Source of the DNA: Acanthaster planci | Taxonomy: Eukaryota > Echinodermata > Asteroidea > Valvatida > Acanthasteridae | Assembly (NCBI RefSeq): GCF_001949145.1 | Contig: NW_019091459.1 | Location: 734,406-782,517 of the forward strand | DNA length: 48,112 nucleotides | Direction of reading: 5' to 3' | Shown here: positions 37,201 to 48,112 of the stretch, piece after piece | How positions within the stretch are numbered: position 1 is the first letter of the stretch | Layout of the letters: each line of letters starts with the position of its first letter | Made by a program: the position numbers and the translations under genes | The notes under the pieces: generated by a model | The model's database searches: none | What the model was told of the DNA's origin: nothing | What the model saw: only the letters and a program-made list of their open reading frames with translations

Positions 37201-40200
37201 ATTTTCTGTTCTGGAAAACGAAGTTCTTTCACGTCGAATATTGGAGAAAGTTCTCCTGCAACAGCTGAAATGGTATAAACGCAATTTTATAGCCTATAGA
37301 AAAGTCACAGTAAGACAAATTTGGGCACAATGGTTATATGAAAGTTAATAAGGCTCTCCTTACAATGAAATTTGCTGCAGTTCATTTGGACATTATGTGA
37401 TGATAAGATAAAAAATAAGTGATACGGTCAAATATTTTGACTACTTCTGCAAAGATATAATGACAGAAATCTAAGTATACCCAATGCATTCTCATTCTGC
37501 AAAGAGGTCTTAGAGGTCTTGTGAAGTCAACGGAATTCAAAAGACATTAATTGTCAAATTTTGAAAACCTTGTGGCACTCCAAATAAAAAAATGTCAATC
37601 ATAAAAAACCTTTGCTCGGTTTCAGATAACCACTTCAATCATCCAAAACACGGTAGGCATTACCTAAATGTAACACTGAAAAAGAGGCTTCCATATACAC
37701 CCATCTGTCTGTTTGTGACGTCTTGCGTGGGAATTTTGCAATTGAATAAGGTAGAACTATCATTTTATAAAAATTGCAATGTTCTTACCAGTTTTCTTGA
37801 TTTCCCGAACGATTCGTTGATTCGTATGCGATAAGGCACGACCCAATTGCGTTACATGCCAGCCACCGTGACTGTTGTCGGAAATGCCATCAATACAACC
37901 GATGACCCAAAAGAAATCGCTGAAACCTTCCATTAAATGCTCCAGGGTGAGGGTTGAACTGCTTGTTAATAGAAGCAATGCATCCAAAGTGGTTTCGAAC
38001 ATTGCAGAAAAGTGAGAATGAATTTCTTCTACAGTAACATGATGATCCTCTCGCTTAATTTCAGCTGCAACTTGCGTCTGTTCTAATATGAGTTCAAGCT
38101 GTTTAGAAGCATCTTCGGTTTGTTTAATTTCTTTCACACTCTCAGCTTGACCTGGAGTCCCTTTCTCTTGTCTGATAACAGACATTCCCTGCAACAGTTC
38201 CGTCTTTTCCTCCTCTGACTCTCCTTGAGAATGAGTCTCTTTCTCTTGTGTGGTACCAATCATCTCCTGGTACGTCATCTTTTGCATATTCAGCAGCTCC
38301 TGCTGGGCATCAGCTACTCGCCGTAAGCTATTGATACGACTTTGTTCGTCAGTAGACTTATTTGCTTCTTTTCCTTTTTGTAGACCTACCTGACTCTCCA
38401 AGATAAACAGGATAGATTCAGCATACACCAAGACTTCATGAAATAGGTATGACTGGGAGTGATGCTGGAAGCGATATTTCCAGAAAACAGGTTGGTAATA
38501 AAGTAAGTCGTCCTGTATTTTTATCAGGTTTGTCAAAGCATTAGCAATCTCAGAGCGAATGTCGTCAGACTTTGACCTGTCCTTGGGTGAAATCGGTCCC
38601 TTTTCTTCAGATATACTTAGCAGGTTTTCCTCGCGAAGGAGTTCTCGTTTCAGTGCCACCAGCCTATTTTCTGACCAAAGAGCTCGCATTTTCACATCAA
38701 GCACAGTCCCATCGATCTTATTTTTCTGTTCTGAGATAAGAAGCAGACGTTTTTCATCAAGTTCTTGTTTGTGTACAATGAGATCTTTCTGCTCTTCCCA
38801 TTGGGCAGTCTCTTGGCCTGTTGAATGCCGACTTGGCAATCGCAAGCGCCAGATTCTCTCTTTAAGTTGAGCAGCTCGTGAGCGAATCTGAAAACAAGCA
38901 TGATACATTTCAAATCAAGTAACACAGTACATCTGATGTTAATTTGAAATTTTGGCTTTGAAACTCAATGAGAAATGCGTGTAATTGAGGCGTGAGCAAG
39001 ATAAACCACTGCCTCACTCTTTAATTCTTCAACCTTTGTATTGATCAAATACCTTCAATAAAATGAATTTCTCCCAGTCCCTCAGAAAATTCCTGAAGTT
39101 AAACATTAAAATTTAGTCTTTGACATATCGGAAGGTTCGTGTTTTTCAAACAATTGTTTAGCCATGCTTCAGTTTTAAAGATTGGCTACGAAAAATATGT
39201 TTTTCACGTAGTACAGATATAACTTGAGGTGCTTTTTACTAAGAAACATTTTAGCTATCATATGAAACTACTTTATCCTCTTCTCAACTAACGATTGGTG
39301 GGGTACCGGTATTCATCTTTGTTGGGGCATTTTGTTGTATGCGGCTAATATTTTGTTTCCTGTTTGGATTTCTATTAAACGTTTTAAAACCCAGTTTTCA
39401 TTCACAAGTATAATGCAAAAACTTTACGGCATTGGCCTTGTAGATATGTTGTAGCCCTTCAATTTTAAATTAACGCCCACATTTACAACAATATAGAAAT
39501 GACACTGGGAAGTGTCATCGTGTAATTGTTTTTCCATATCTTACGGTGTTTGTACCTCGCCAATTTCCAGAGGTGACGGAGTATCCTCCTCCGAAATTGC
39601 CCCAGCCGGCAATCTTGTCTGTGAAGAGAAACATCGTTTTTTGACAACTGGAGACCCACAAACTGTGGTTTATTTTGAATAAATGCAACATTGCACATGT
39701 AAGCAGGACGTGTGGTTCCAGTCCTACAAGAATAAACTTTTGAGATTTTTTTCATGATCTTCTGACAAGCAGTGAGTAGGCCTACACAGTGAAATACTTC
39801 GATGCAAGGGCAAAACTTGTAATTAAGGTACTGTCAACTGGGGGTTAACTTTGGCAGGTTAAAATCCTCATCGTTTCTGCTTTTTATAGAAAAAAAATTC
39901 TCTATTGTTGATTGGATGTTTTTGTCATGTGAAACCAAAGGATTAATCTAGTAGTATCAGATATCCATCCACTTCTTTTAATTGTGAGTTAGAGCTTAAC
40001 TAAGTGCTATCAAAGCTTCCCAGTGCTTTTGAGCAACTTTGACAAGTTCCTGGAATTTAATGAAAAAGAAATTTAAAAAGATAATAGCAAAGTGCACACG
40101 TGAAATATTCTTCAGGCTGAGCTTCCAGGTGTGTTTTATGATAAAATCATAGAATCATTTTACAGCATCTTATATCATCCACACAGCGTGTTGCAAAGAT

Positions 40201-42279
40201 ATGACAACTAGCTACAAGCTAGAGGTGTGGCTTGTGCCAGCATTACCCCAGCGTGCCAAAGTTTCCCCGATTGACGTTAAATCTTGAAATAGTTCACGAT
40301 ACCCCCTGTTACATTTGACTTTGTGCAAAAAAGGATTATCACACGGTCCACCTCCAAAGCTGTATACAAAAAGCGTACCGAAATAATCCGATGTTTACTT
40401 TGGTGTTGGGGCTAGAGCATGCCTTTTAAACAATCGAGATCACAAAAGAAAAACTAAACAAAATTAATCTGATTGAAATATGGGTGATTCACAACACAGT
40501 AAGCCACCAGGAGTTTGCCGCAGACAGGCCACTTTTGAAGTTAACGGTCAACACACTGACACAATTATGCGCACTTCTTCTATAACTTGGGGATATTTGA
40601 TTGATTGAGGCGTTCACTTCACGACACAAAAAAGTTATATTGACTACCTTACACCCATTTGCAATAATGAATTGTCAATAAAGAATTTTCAACAAAGACA
40701 AACAGACATTTGTAACAGTTAGCGCATGAGACTTTGTCAGCTATTTATCCCATAATGCGCCGCGAAAAGGCGTCCGACTTCACGACAACCTCTAGGTGGT
40801 GCACTACAGGGTGTCCCAGAAAAAAGCCAAACCCTGAGGAAAGGGGTTAATATGCCCAAACCATGAGATATGATTATAATGTATAAGGATCTCCGAAAAG
40901 TAGAAGCAGAATTCTTTCTAATGATACCTTGATGGTATCCCTCCCGTCATGGATTGTCTTGAAAGCGGGGCCCATTTCCAAGACAATGGTGTTCAGTCGT
41001 GCATGACAGGAGGGATACGATCAAAGAATATTGCTTCTACTTTTCGGAGATGGTTATACATTGTAATCATATCTCATGGTTTGGGCACATTAACCCCTTT
41101 CCACAGGGTTTGTTTTTTTCTGGGACGCCCTGTACATTGTGAATCCGTTCACCCGTATTCTCTACCATGGTCAGCGTGGTATAAGCGTTGCTAAGAATGA
41201 ACCACACGCAACAACAGTTACAAGTTGAGTTGAATTTAATCAAAAGATAGATAAAGTTGAAAATTGTAATTGCGAATTTTGGCGGAAATCAAAACTGAAA
41301 ACTGGCAATTGTGTTGCTTCTCAGCGGTTTAAGGCACAGACATCGCCATGATGTTTTTTGGGAAGGGGGCTGGGGAAACCAATTCCTCCAAATTTCTAAA
41401 TTTTCTGGTAAGCACCCACCAGCTAAGATCTGAAAATGATCATTTTTGTGAGAAAACTTAGAACTTAATATCGTGACCCTCCCATCTCTTCTAGTTTCTT
41501 CCGCTCCCCCTTTTTTCGTTTATTTATTTGTTTTTTTTTAATTTTATTTTTTCATTCTTTTTTTTGGGGGGGTACGGCTTCTCTGGTTTTAGGTCACATC
41601 ATGCAGCTATTGGCCGTGGGTCTCAGTTTATATAGGCTACTTCCGTAAATCGTGCTCTTTTGCTAAACAGATGGTAATCGAAACGTATGAAGTGAAACAG
41701 GTAACGAAGGATACTCACCTGCCCAGCTTGGGTGGCACCAAATTTACTCCTTTGGGGGGTAAACTGTAGTTGCGAAGGGTCTTCTGAAAAGAGAAAGTTC
41801 ATGTGAATGCGCTACTGAAGACAAATCGCTGATGCATCAAATTAATAAAAAATGTTGCAATAAACGACGGCCAGGAGTGGGCCATGCCATCGTCATTCTT
41901 ATCCTCTTCCTCATGGTCATCATAACAATTCAATTACTGGTTTTTAAGCTTAACAGAATACAAAGTAAAGATAACAAAATATTTACAAGTTGACAAGAAG
42001 CCCGACAAACTAGAAGAGATTGGCCAAGAGATCAAGATCAATTTATACGGTAAGAAGACGTTTTAATAAATCTGGGCTGGGAGGGGCTGGGAATGGTTGA
42101 TATAATGAAATATTTTGCAATTAGCCTTATACTCGTTAGCTGATGCAATCTGCAGCATTTACAACACAAAACATTGTGAAAATAATTAAAAGTCTGGGAC
42201 GGGAGAGGGCCATTCACATACCTGTCACTGATTTCATCGGAGCCCTTTTTGACTTTGCATTCCAAGATGTTTCCGCCAT
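28244..42279 (-). CDS. Coiled-coil plus death-domain protein (6 exons)
   Basis: Minus-strand exons are 42279-42222 (ATG), 41783-41719, 39618-39556, 38887-37789, 37264-37197 and 28564-28244. All junctions have GT-AG borders and compatible phases. The model gives 557 aa. Residues 1-62 come from three tiny exons. Residues 63-428 are one 1.1 kb exon rich in Glu, Lys and Gln, predicted mostly helical and in part coiled coil (for example KRELLREENLLSISEE). Residues about 455-537 form a death domain, with HEKLLSQIASELG, the conserved Trp in EEWERLATTLG, and MLLWWHQ...LADLVSTL. Death domains assemble signalling complexes for apoptosis or innate immunity by homotypic binding. The last exon either reads to the TAA at 28246-28244 or is spliced at a weaker GTTGGT donor (28311-28306) to an exon I did not find. 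Attaching the death-domain exon across an 8.6 kb repeat-filled intron is the least certain join. Confidence 0.68.
28901..29104. repeat. Foldback (inverted-repeat) element in the last intron of the death-domain gene
   Basis: The arms are about 28901-28960 and 29041-29104. Both carry CAATCATGTGTTCCTGTATT and ATAGAGTAAAGCAA, then TTTATTTCATC or TCTATTTCATC, in opposite orientation, with an ~80-nt spacer. This is a non-autonomous foldback/MITE-like structure. I could not define target-site duplications. Confidence 0.85.
30075..30364. repeat. 17-bp minisatellite, ~17 copies
   Basis: The unit is TTGACACTGGTCCTGAG with substitutions and occasional one-base changes in length. Because 17 is not a multiple of 3 and the minus strand has few stops, a 17-residue periodic frame (STQDQCQ, SVNSGPV) is open for over 100 codons. 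This is a by-product of the repeat, not evidence of a gene. Confidence 0.95.
30480..31064 (-). pseudogene. BEL/Pao retrotransposon integrase remnant
   Basis: On the minus strand, HPIIVLKDSPLSMLLLDDAH matches the start of the zinc-binding region of BEL/Pao integrases. FTNVDMDYFGPLIVKRGRS-like text follows in another frame, then EVEAILNDHPIN and LQALTPNDLLL from the integrase C-terminal part. Stops and frameshifts separate these blocks, and the part that should hold the catalytic D,D,E residues is missing. No LTRs, gag or reverse transcriptase were seen. It is a dead fragment inside the death-domain gene's last intron. Confidence 0.8.
31096..33331. repeat. ~50-bp inverted repeat within the Polinton relic
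   Basis: The arms are 31096-31145 and 33283-33331, about 85% identical in opposite orientation. They share TTATATATAAC, GTTTGCCC and CGTATATTAATAAGCACTGTA. The right arm lies in the polymerase pseudogene and the left arm at the BEL-Polinton border. Confidence 0.8.
31156..32372 (+). pseudogene. Plus-strand remnants of unassigned Polinton genes
   Basis: Two open stretches (31156-31653 and 31700-31993) and a Pro/Gln/Thr-rich tail (32166-32372) probably derive from one or two element genes interrupted by stops or frameshifts. Visible features are HYDIAGFLNMAPII and GWIEQDYNVKTAWQDF. I do not recognise the family; a structural or other element-encoded protein is possible. Orientation is opposite to the polymerase. 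Confidence 0.4.
32430..35139 (-). pseudogene. Protein-primed DNA polymerase B (Polinton type), broken
   Basis: Blocks appear in family order on the minus strand. N-terminal: INIKTEDQQC (about 35080). Exonuclease: FVISADFES (about 34450) and YIKTDTLILADVFHNFRN (about 33510). Palm motif A region: RGGIS and LYLDANNLYGWAM (about 33170). Palm: YVAQFRLLQLYLLLGVKL (about 32880). Motif B: HGKTMENV (about 32670). The blocks fall in different frames, and one stop lies directly after the LYGWAMN block, so the gene is dead. The C-terminal part with the YxDTDS motif was not found. Such polymerases replicate Polinton DNA using a terminal protein primer. Confidence 0.85.
35583..35870 (-). pseudogene. Unassigned Polinton-associated frame
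   Basis: A 95-codon Lys/Arg-rich frame upstream of the polymerase remnant on the same strand. It contains SWSQDSLKQYIKDFKLNFP. Family not recognised. Similar base composition and orientation suggest it belongs to the element. Confidence 0.35.
36026..37002 (-). pseudogene. Unassigned Polinton-associated gene split over three frames
   Basis: Open stretches at 37002-36583, 36622-36311 and 36295-36026 abut or overlap and shift frame, as expected for one decayed gene. Visible features are KYSFEKSFNLFFANIGAEL and ETLCFGIQSTYKIGSSC. I do not recognise the protein. Its position next to the polymerase on the same strand suggests an element gene. It ends about 200 nt from exon 5 of the host gene. Confidence 0.4.
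40807..41132. mobile_element. MITE with long terminal inverted repeats and TA target site
   Basis: The 326-bp element begins CAGGGTGTCCCAG and ends CTGGGACGCCCTG, flanked by TA on both sides. The inverted arms extend about 110 bp (GGGTTAATATGCCCAAACCA on the left, mirrored on the right) around a short centre. TA flanks and CAGGG ends fit a non-autonomous Tc1/mariner-type element. It contains no transposase. It sits in intron 2 of the death-domain gene. Confidence 0.88.
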
Positions 42280-44634
42280 TACGTGACTTCTAAGAAGTAT
42301 ATCAGTTGTACTTAGCTCAAGTACCTAAGTTCAAAACAGATTCAAAGATTAATTTATAAAGCTATACAAGCCGCTCAGTATGACAAAACAAAAAGAACAA
42401 CATGTATTTGATTTTATTCCAAAGTATCTAGGATACGTGAAATGAAACTTTTCACAAACTCCAGAATTAACACATTATGCTACTGCGTAACAGTCCGTAT
42501 TATAACCCGATTATTGACACAAATTATACAACTGTCACATTAAGTGAGGATTTGATCCTAAATGATTTCCAATGTTTTTATCCGTAACAGAATGTGAAAG
42601 GAGTTGTATCACATTCTCCGTAAACTGACGCTTTCAATTCCTACAAATAGCAAGGTATCTCCAGGGTGGACAAGTTGTTCATCTCTTTGCAGGATATACA
42701 AAATTGATAGGATTGACCGAATATTTATGGAAGTGTATCAAGCTGACCTCAAAATGATAAAAGCGTGTTTAATTTTGTAACAAGTCTCATGTGAGATCCC
42801 AAATTGATGATTAATTTTGTTCGGTCGTATGATGTTATCTTTATTCCAGTAATTTTCTGCAAAGATTATAAGAGTCTTTTTCTTGAAACGATTGTATACC
42901 TGTTTATTTTTTAGGAGAGTTGATTCAAATTTTAAACTTACAAAAATTTGGTACTTGATAATTTCATGTTGCACCTTATTTACACTGGTACATTTAGAAT
43001 TGAAGTGATTCACTTGGTTTTTTTTCACAGACCCAGTGAATCACTAAATGGGAACACAATGCTGAAAACATGACAATCAAGTTGTGTTTTGCTCATAGTT
43101 GGCTTCCTTTAATCAAAACAAATGATGAAATTGAAATTTCTTGTCAAAATTTGTCATTTTAGGCGGTGACGTCGCATACCGTTAACAAGGTTTCGGATGG
43201 GCCCCTGATCAAGAGCCTGTCGTTTTCCTCTTACAGCTTGCATTGCAGAAGAGCAAATTTTGTCCTTTGTCGGACTTGCTTGTCAGCCTAATTATTTCCC
43301 AATGACTTTTATGGCCCTTTAAGACGAGGTAATGACACTTGTTGGTAATTCTGGCCGCATCTAAGATGCCATTGTCATCAATTAACATGAACTGCTCCCA
43401 TTCTTTATTTTCTAAGTACTTTTCTAAATGCACCTCTGAAATCTGAGTTTTTCTGCATTCAGATGACCACTGCTCCATCAATCAATATTGTTGGCTAATA
43501 AAAGAGTGAGTAGTTAAAAGGGGTAGAAGAAACTGTTGATTGGATTCCACTTGATTAGTTTTCTGTAGGATTCTAGGATCTGAAAGCAGTGTAAATAGGG
43601 TTTGTGTGTTTGTTGATATTCCCAAAAAGATCGTGGCAATGAAAAGTAATAAAAAAGTTTGGTTTAATTAGGTTGGATAACACGGGAGGGCTTTTTCCTC
43701 CTGGTAACAGTGTATGGTCCGATTAATTTGACTAGAAGGGAAAGCAGAACAACTCAGATTCCCAGAGAAGGGAGATCTCCAATTTTGTGGAGATAACCGT
43801 AGACAGCGTTAGCTGATCAATTTAACAATTAAGCCGAAAACTCGCCACTTCATGCCAGAGAGCCATATATGTTGCAAAAGTTCTTAAAATGTGTATGTTT
43901 AATTATTTCACATGTATCATGTCAATAATTTCCAGGTATCTGTTTCTATTAATTATATACCACACAGCCAGTGTGTTCTCTTTAGAGGTTACTAACGGTA
44001 ATTTTTAACCCATGGGGGTGCCTCAAATGACTAGAATGTTCTTATGCACTTTAGAAATTTCTGGGATGCTGTTGGTTTCGTTTACTTTTTTGTGTAATTA
44101 TATAATTGGTGGGTGTTGCATGATATATAAATTCGTAGTTGAAAAGAAAAAAGAAAATGTGAGACGTCAGCTTTGCTGACGACACATCACCATTTAAAAT
44201 ATTTTATCTATTCATCTATTCATCATTAAACATGGTGCTCCATCATGGCCTAACATGTCCGGCAGATGATTTTGCAGAGTAGAGTTTTCTCCTGTGAGAA
44301 ACAATCAGCTTGTTTGCACTTCCCTACTTTAAACACATGGAAGCGTAAGTCATAGTTATACTGTTTGTATATGTTGGCACTATATTGGTGGTTGTAAATG
44401 GAGATCATTGTGATACGAAGGCCAGGTCACATGCAAATGAGCGAGAATTTCCAATTACTTGGGGAATTCCCCGAGCACGCAACACACATACCGCATAGAC
44501 ACTGGGCGGTGATGGAGAAAACTCGACAATAGAATGTATTAACTATAAGCTATTGGAACACTTGAAAGATTATCAGAAAGGGCAACTCTGAGAGGCGATC
44601 AAAAAGGTTGGTATACGCTGCGCAAATAAAATAA
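42280..44634. other. Intergenic region upstream of the death-domain gene
   Basis: This holds the promoter side of the death-domain gene. Two minus-strand open frames (42738-43028, 43209-43481) are Lys-rich or unremarkable, and I could not place them in a family or link them by splice phase. No repeats of note were seen. Confidence 0.45.
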
Positions 44635-46461
44635 CTACAAGTTAAAGGTCGCGTCTGAGTATTTTGGCTGCAATGGGAAATAACGCACGAGTCCAGGGTG
44701 GTGGCTGCATTCTTTATAATACAGAGCCGCGTGAATTTTAAAGTCGCCGTCAATGTATTCATACGCTGCCAAACAAATTTGCTTCATATGCCGAATCTTA
44801 TCAGATGCTATGAAAACATCAATTGGAATACGGAACATTTTTCCTGAACAACGGTTTCATACACTAAATATGACCAAACCGCCACCATCCTCTTAACAAC
44901 TTTGATTCTAATTTTGCACGTACCTTCTGCTTAGGCAATTATTCGATGTTGGCAGCAGCACCGTTGATACTCTTACTATGGCACTGTACCGTCAGTTGCT
45001 AACTCAGACGACTAGTGGGTGATACTTCACATTTAACTAAATTACACTAAATCAGCAAAATGTATTTTGGGGAGGTTTGTCCCCTCGGAAAAGGTGGGAG
45101 AGAGAGGTAAATCAAACGTCCAAACAAGCTGCACTGTTCCATTCGATTCCAAAGGTATAAACTACACACATATATCTCACCCTGCTTCAAAACAGTTCCG
45201 TATGACCCCACCAAAATGCTGGGAATATCTTTCCGCCAGCACAAAGAGTTTGTGACGTCATTACACGACACGTATCGTCTGTCGACATTAGGTACAACAC
45301 GTATTCTTTGTTATGTAAATATAGCAGGAGTTGCTGCGCCCAAGTGTTTGATCCTCAGTAGGCGAGGTGTTGAATGTGACTGAGAAATGAAAGTTCTCGC
45401 GGTTCTGTTGGTTAAGTTCACCTTTTTTCAATAGTTTCGTAACGATAAGAATGACAAAAAAATAAACAAAATCAAACATCGATGTGATTTGGGCGGAATT
45501 TTCCACTTTTCTTCCTCATACGGAGGGACCGCTCAGGTATCGTTAATTCAAAGGCCAAGTTAATGAAAGCCGCTTAAGTATGTGATTATCTGTTTTGAGT
45601 CCAGTTGTATGCAGACAAAACTTGTAACTTTCTTGGAAGAGAAATGAGCTTTTGTGTAACTCTCTGCTTAACATCAACGAAAGTTCTTCCGTGCTTATGG
45701 CTTGGTTTTTGAGAAAGCGCTCTTCATATAATGACATAAAGTCTTGCTGTTTGCTGGCACGTTGAGTGAGTGGTACCCAAGTTTTATTGGAGAAATATAT
45801 GCTCTTTTATCGTTGCAGCATTATGGCAGTATCCATTACTTCCTCAATTCAAAGAGAAAAAAGATAAAACAAGGAAAACGATAACTCTGAAGGGCCTTAC
45901 ACTATACTTTTCATTTATTTTTCTGAAACTTTGTCAAGTTTTCAATTTTCATGTCATTATTTTGCAGTCACTTTGGCATTTTGTGTTTCATTTGGTATTT
46001 AACCCCACTGACAAGATAGCTTTACTGGATTGACGGTTGTACTTGATCAACAGGTTGTCACGGAGTCAGATCTGAAATCAACACTTAGTTGCTGTTTCTC
46101 TTGTTTTCATAGAAGGGCACTATTTGGTTTAGGTCACGGTGAAATCGTGTTTGTTTGCTCAAGATTTCCCAATTTCAGTAGCACTATTGCGCCACCCGAA
46201 ACTCAAAAAGGCTAACGCAATACTAAATGCACAGGTAGCCGAACTGTGTTTCATTTGTTGACAAAGCACAAAATTTATACGACTGCATAAATACACATCG
46301 GTCACAAAAATGTAAAGTTAACCATCCACCCGTATACTAGCATACTTACCTGTACATTGCCAACAATCACGTCTGACCCCCACTTCACCCTGCGTGGGTA
46401 TGCATAGAACTGCCAGTGCAACACTAAAGGGTACTGGCGGTAAAAGAGCCCAGTAGTCCAT
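44635..46461 (-). CDS. Hypothetical small secreted protein (2 exons, tentative)
   Basis: Exon 1 is 46461-46350 and ends at a consensus GTAAGT donor. It encodes a signal-peptide-like start (MDYWALLPPVPFSVALAVLC, then IPTQG) followed by RRDCWQCTG. Exon 2 is 44843-44635, after acceptor TTGTTCAG, and continues in phase with KMFRIPIDVFIASDKIRHM, later CLAAYEYIDGDFKIHAALYY and a stop after TFNL. The product would be 106 aa, exported, with Cys in CWQC and two later sites. The CxxC just after the signal peptide recalls the start of Ly6-type domains, but the rest does not clearly fit. An upstream ATG at 46524 would add 21 residues. A one-in-three phase match makes the join suggestive only. I do not recognise the family. 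Confidence 0.33.
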
Positions 46462-46524
46462 GGACTTTAGTTTTGTCAACTGCAGAGCTCGCCCTCGCAC
46501 TGTCAACGGTTGTAGTGAGCACAT

Positions 46525-48112
46525 GGTTTATAAGGGTTTGCCAAAAAGAAGCAGGTTAGACCCAATGAAGAAAATATTATGTATAAGTATGACCCATTTT
46601 CTGAGTAGTGTTTGTGATTTGAGGAAGAAATTATAATTTTCCTGCCATTCTTAATAGAAGAAACCCTGGGTTATTTCAACAGTATTTTATCCTACAATTC
46701 CTTTGCATTAATGATTCGTTGTCGCAAGTACTCAGGCCAATGAGGACATCTTTTAGTTTTGTTGTAACAGTTTAGGTATACTCCTGCCAAAAAAGATCTC
46801 CCTAAGGTGGGCTTTAAAGGAACGTGCTCACTTTTTTCATAACTTATACAGACAATTATGTGTCTGTACGTTATAATATCATAATCAAGAAAGGGTGTCT
46901 GGTAGTTATTTCATAGTCTCCATGTGTAAAACAAAATGTACATCACAGCAAAATGCATGAGATGACCCTCACTTAAAGAGACGACATTTCTACGCATAAT
47001 TAAAGGAACATGGTCACAGATATAGTGTAATGTAATGCTCTAAACGACCGATGTCCTTGACCCTGCTTATGTAGGAGTGGCAAAGTAATTAGCATTTTTG
47101 GGGGGTTGTTTTGTTTTGTTTTTTGTTTGCTTTTGTTTTTTGGTTTTTTTTGGGGGGGGGTGTTTGTTTTGTTTGTTTGGTTTTTTTTCTGGTTTCCTTG
47201 TCTAGAGGTGGCAAACTATTTAGCAGTTGTTTTCGTTTTTTTTAGTTCCCCTACAGGACAGTTGTTGGTTGTTTTTATTCATAGCTTACATGTAGGGGGA
47301 GATCCAGGAGAGTTGAGCCATTTTTTTTTTAGATTTGGCCAATATTTCTCTTTATTTTTACGTTTGGTGGAAATGTTTGTATTCAAATTGTCGTATAACT
47401 ATTTTGTTACTATATAGTTAGGGTTAAAGCATTTCGAGACGATTGCATATTTATCAATATTTTATTCAAATAAATGTCTCAAGTGGCACAGGTTTCCAGC
47501 AAGGTAAGGAGAGTTGAGCATGTCCATAAGGAGAGTTGGTCTATCCCGAGGAGAGTTGTGCCACTGTGAAAATTGTAAGAAGCAAACACATGTTTAGCTT
47601 GTTAATGGCCTCACGCAAACTGTACGTGAGAAAGTCATGTGTGGGTCAAGTAGCCAGGAGTTTTCAAATGACACAAATTTTTCAAAAGGTACGTGCCAGG
47701 GATGGGCGTTTCTTATGCTAAATGCTAAAACGAATAAGCATCTTTGCAAAATGATTATAAATGTATGAAGGGTTTTTTCAAATTAAGGCAAACACAGTTC
47801 TTAAGTGGCACTTTATTCCTGTATGTTGGGGCCTACGCAACATTCTAAATTTTTAAATGCTAAAACGAATAAGCATCTTTGCGAAACGATTATAAATGTA
47901 TGAAGGTTTTTTTTCAATTTATGGCAAACACAGTTCTTAAGTGGCACTTTATTCCTGTATGTTGGGGCCTACGCAACATTCTAAATTTTTACAAAAACAA
48001 AATAACAAAATATTCATGAGAAAAGACAATAACACCTGTCAAACTTCATTGTAAAGTACATTTGCAGGTAATAATATCTTTTTTCTCGAAATGCCAAGTG
48101 TCTTTATTTGTG
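46525..48112. other. Right-end non-coding stretch
   Basis: No gene was recognised. It contains a G/T-rich low-complexity tract (47099-47195), repeated short GGAGAGTTG words (about 47508-47560) and a 135-bp tandem duplication listed separately. Some frames through the T-rich tract are composition artefacts. Confidence 0.5.
47720..47990. repeat. Tandem duplication, 2 x ~135 bp
   Basis: Copy 1 starts at 47720 and copy 2 at 47855. Both run from AAATGCTAAAACGAATAAGC to GGCCTACGCAACATTCTAAA and differ at only a few positions. The high identity points to a recent duplication. Confidence 0.95.

Noticed and set aside
45253-45260. TGACGTCA (CRE) sites here and at 26109 and 32600
   Set aside because: About one is expected by chance in this length, one lies in the Polinton relic, and none is next to a confident start codon.
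47106-47417. 103-codon hydrophobic Phe/Gly-rich frame
   Set aside because: It is a translation of a G/T-rich low-complexity tract.
1-48112. CRISPR arrays, bacterial operons or riboswitches
   Set aside because: The window is clearly animal nuclear DNA; the tandem repeats lack the spacer structure of CRISPR arrays.

Overview
The window is eukaryotic and almost certainly from an invertebrate animal: genes are split by GT-AG introns, coding density is low, and micro- and minisatellites, MITE-like foldbacks and decayed BEL/Pao and Polinton elements are present. An IFT57 gene implies a ciliated organism. A death-domain protein with a long coiled-coil region, a bacterial/fungal-type tyrosine phosphatase and a TatD gene closer to the E. 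coli type than to vertebrate TATDN1-3 suggest a marine invertebrate, possibly a non-vertebrate deuterostome such as a lancelet or ambulacrarian. The species is an inference. One ambiguous base (1306) suggests a draft assembly.

Layout. (1) 1-2627, minus: three exons of a Y_phosphatase3 / MptpB-like phosphatase. (2) 5482-11080, minus: a complete nine-exon IFT57 gene whose exons sum to 1233 nt (410 aa) with every splice phase matching. (3) 12796-19836, plus: a seven-exon gene head-to-head with IFT57. It encodes 432 aa with an N-terminal RRM fused to a TatD nuclease domain; one exon carries both the end of the RRM and the start of TatD. (4) 19837-28243: mostly non-coding, with a TA/GA microsatellite. 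(5) 28244-42279, minus: a six-exon gene with a Glu/Lys/Gln-rich helical middle and a C-terminal death domain. Its 8.6 kb last intron holds a foldback repeat, a 17-bp minisatellite, a BEL/Pao integrase remnant and a decayed Polinton with a protein-primed DNA polymerase pseudogene. Another intron holds a TA-flanked MITE. (6) 44635-46461, minus: a tentative two-exon gene for a small secreted Cys-containing protein. (7) The right end holds a 135-bp tandem duplication and no recognised gene.

The genes do not form a pathway. The most unusual item is the RRM-TatD fusion, in which the conserved TatD motif E-T-D-A-P reads E-S-N-A-P, so the usual catalytic/metal-site Asp is Asn. A second lead is a full match to the nematode RFX/DAF-19 X-box consensus inside IFT57 intron 2. 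Exon models were built by eye from reading frame, splice consensus and family similarity, with no transcript or database support.
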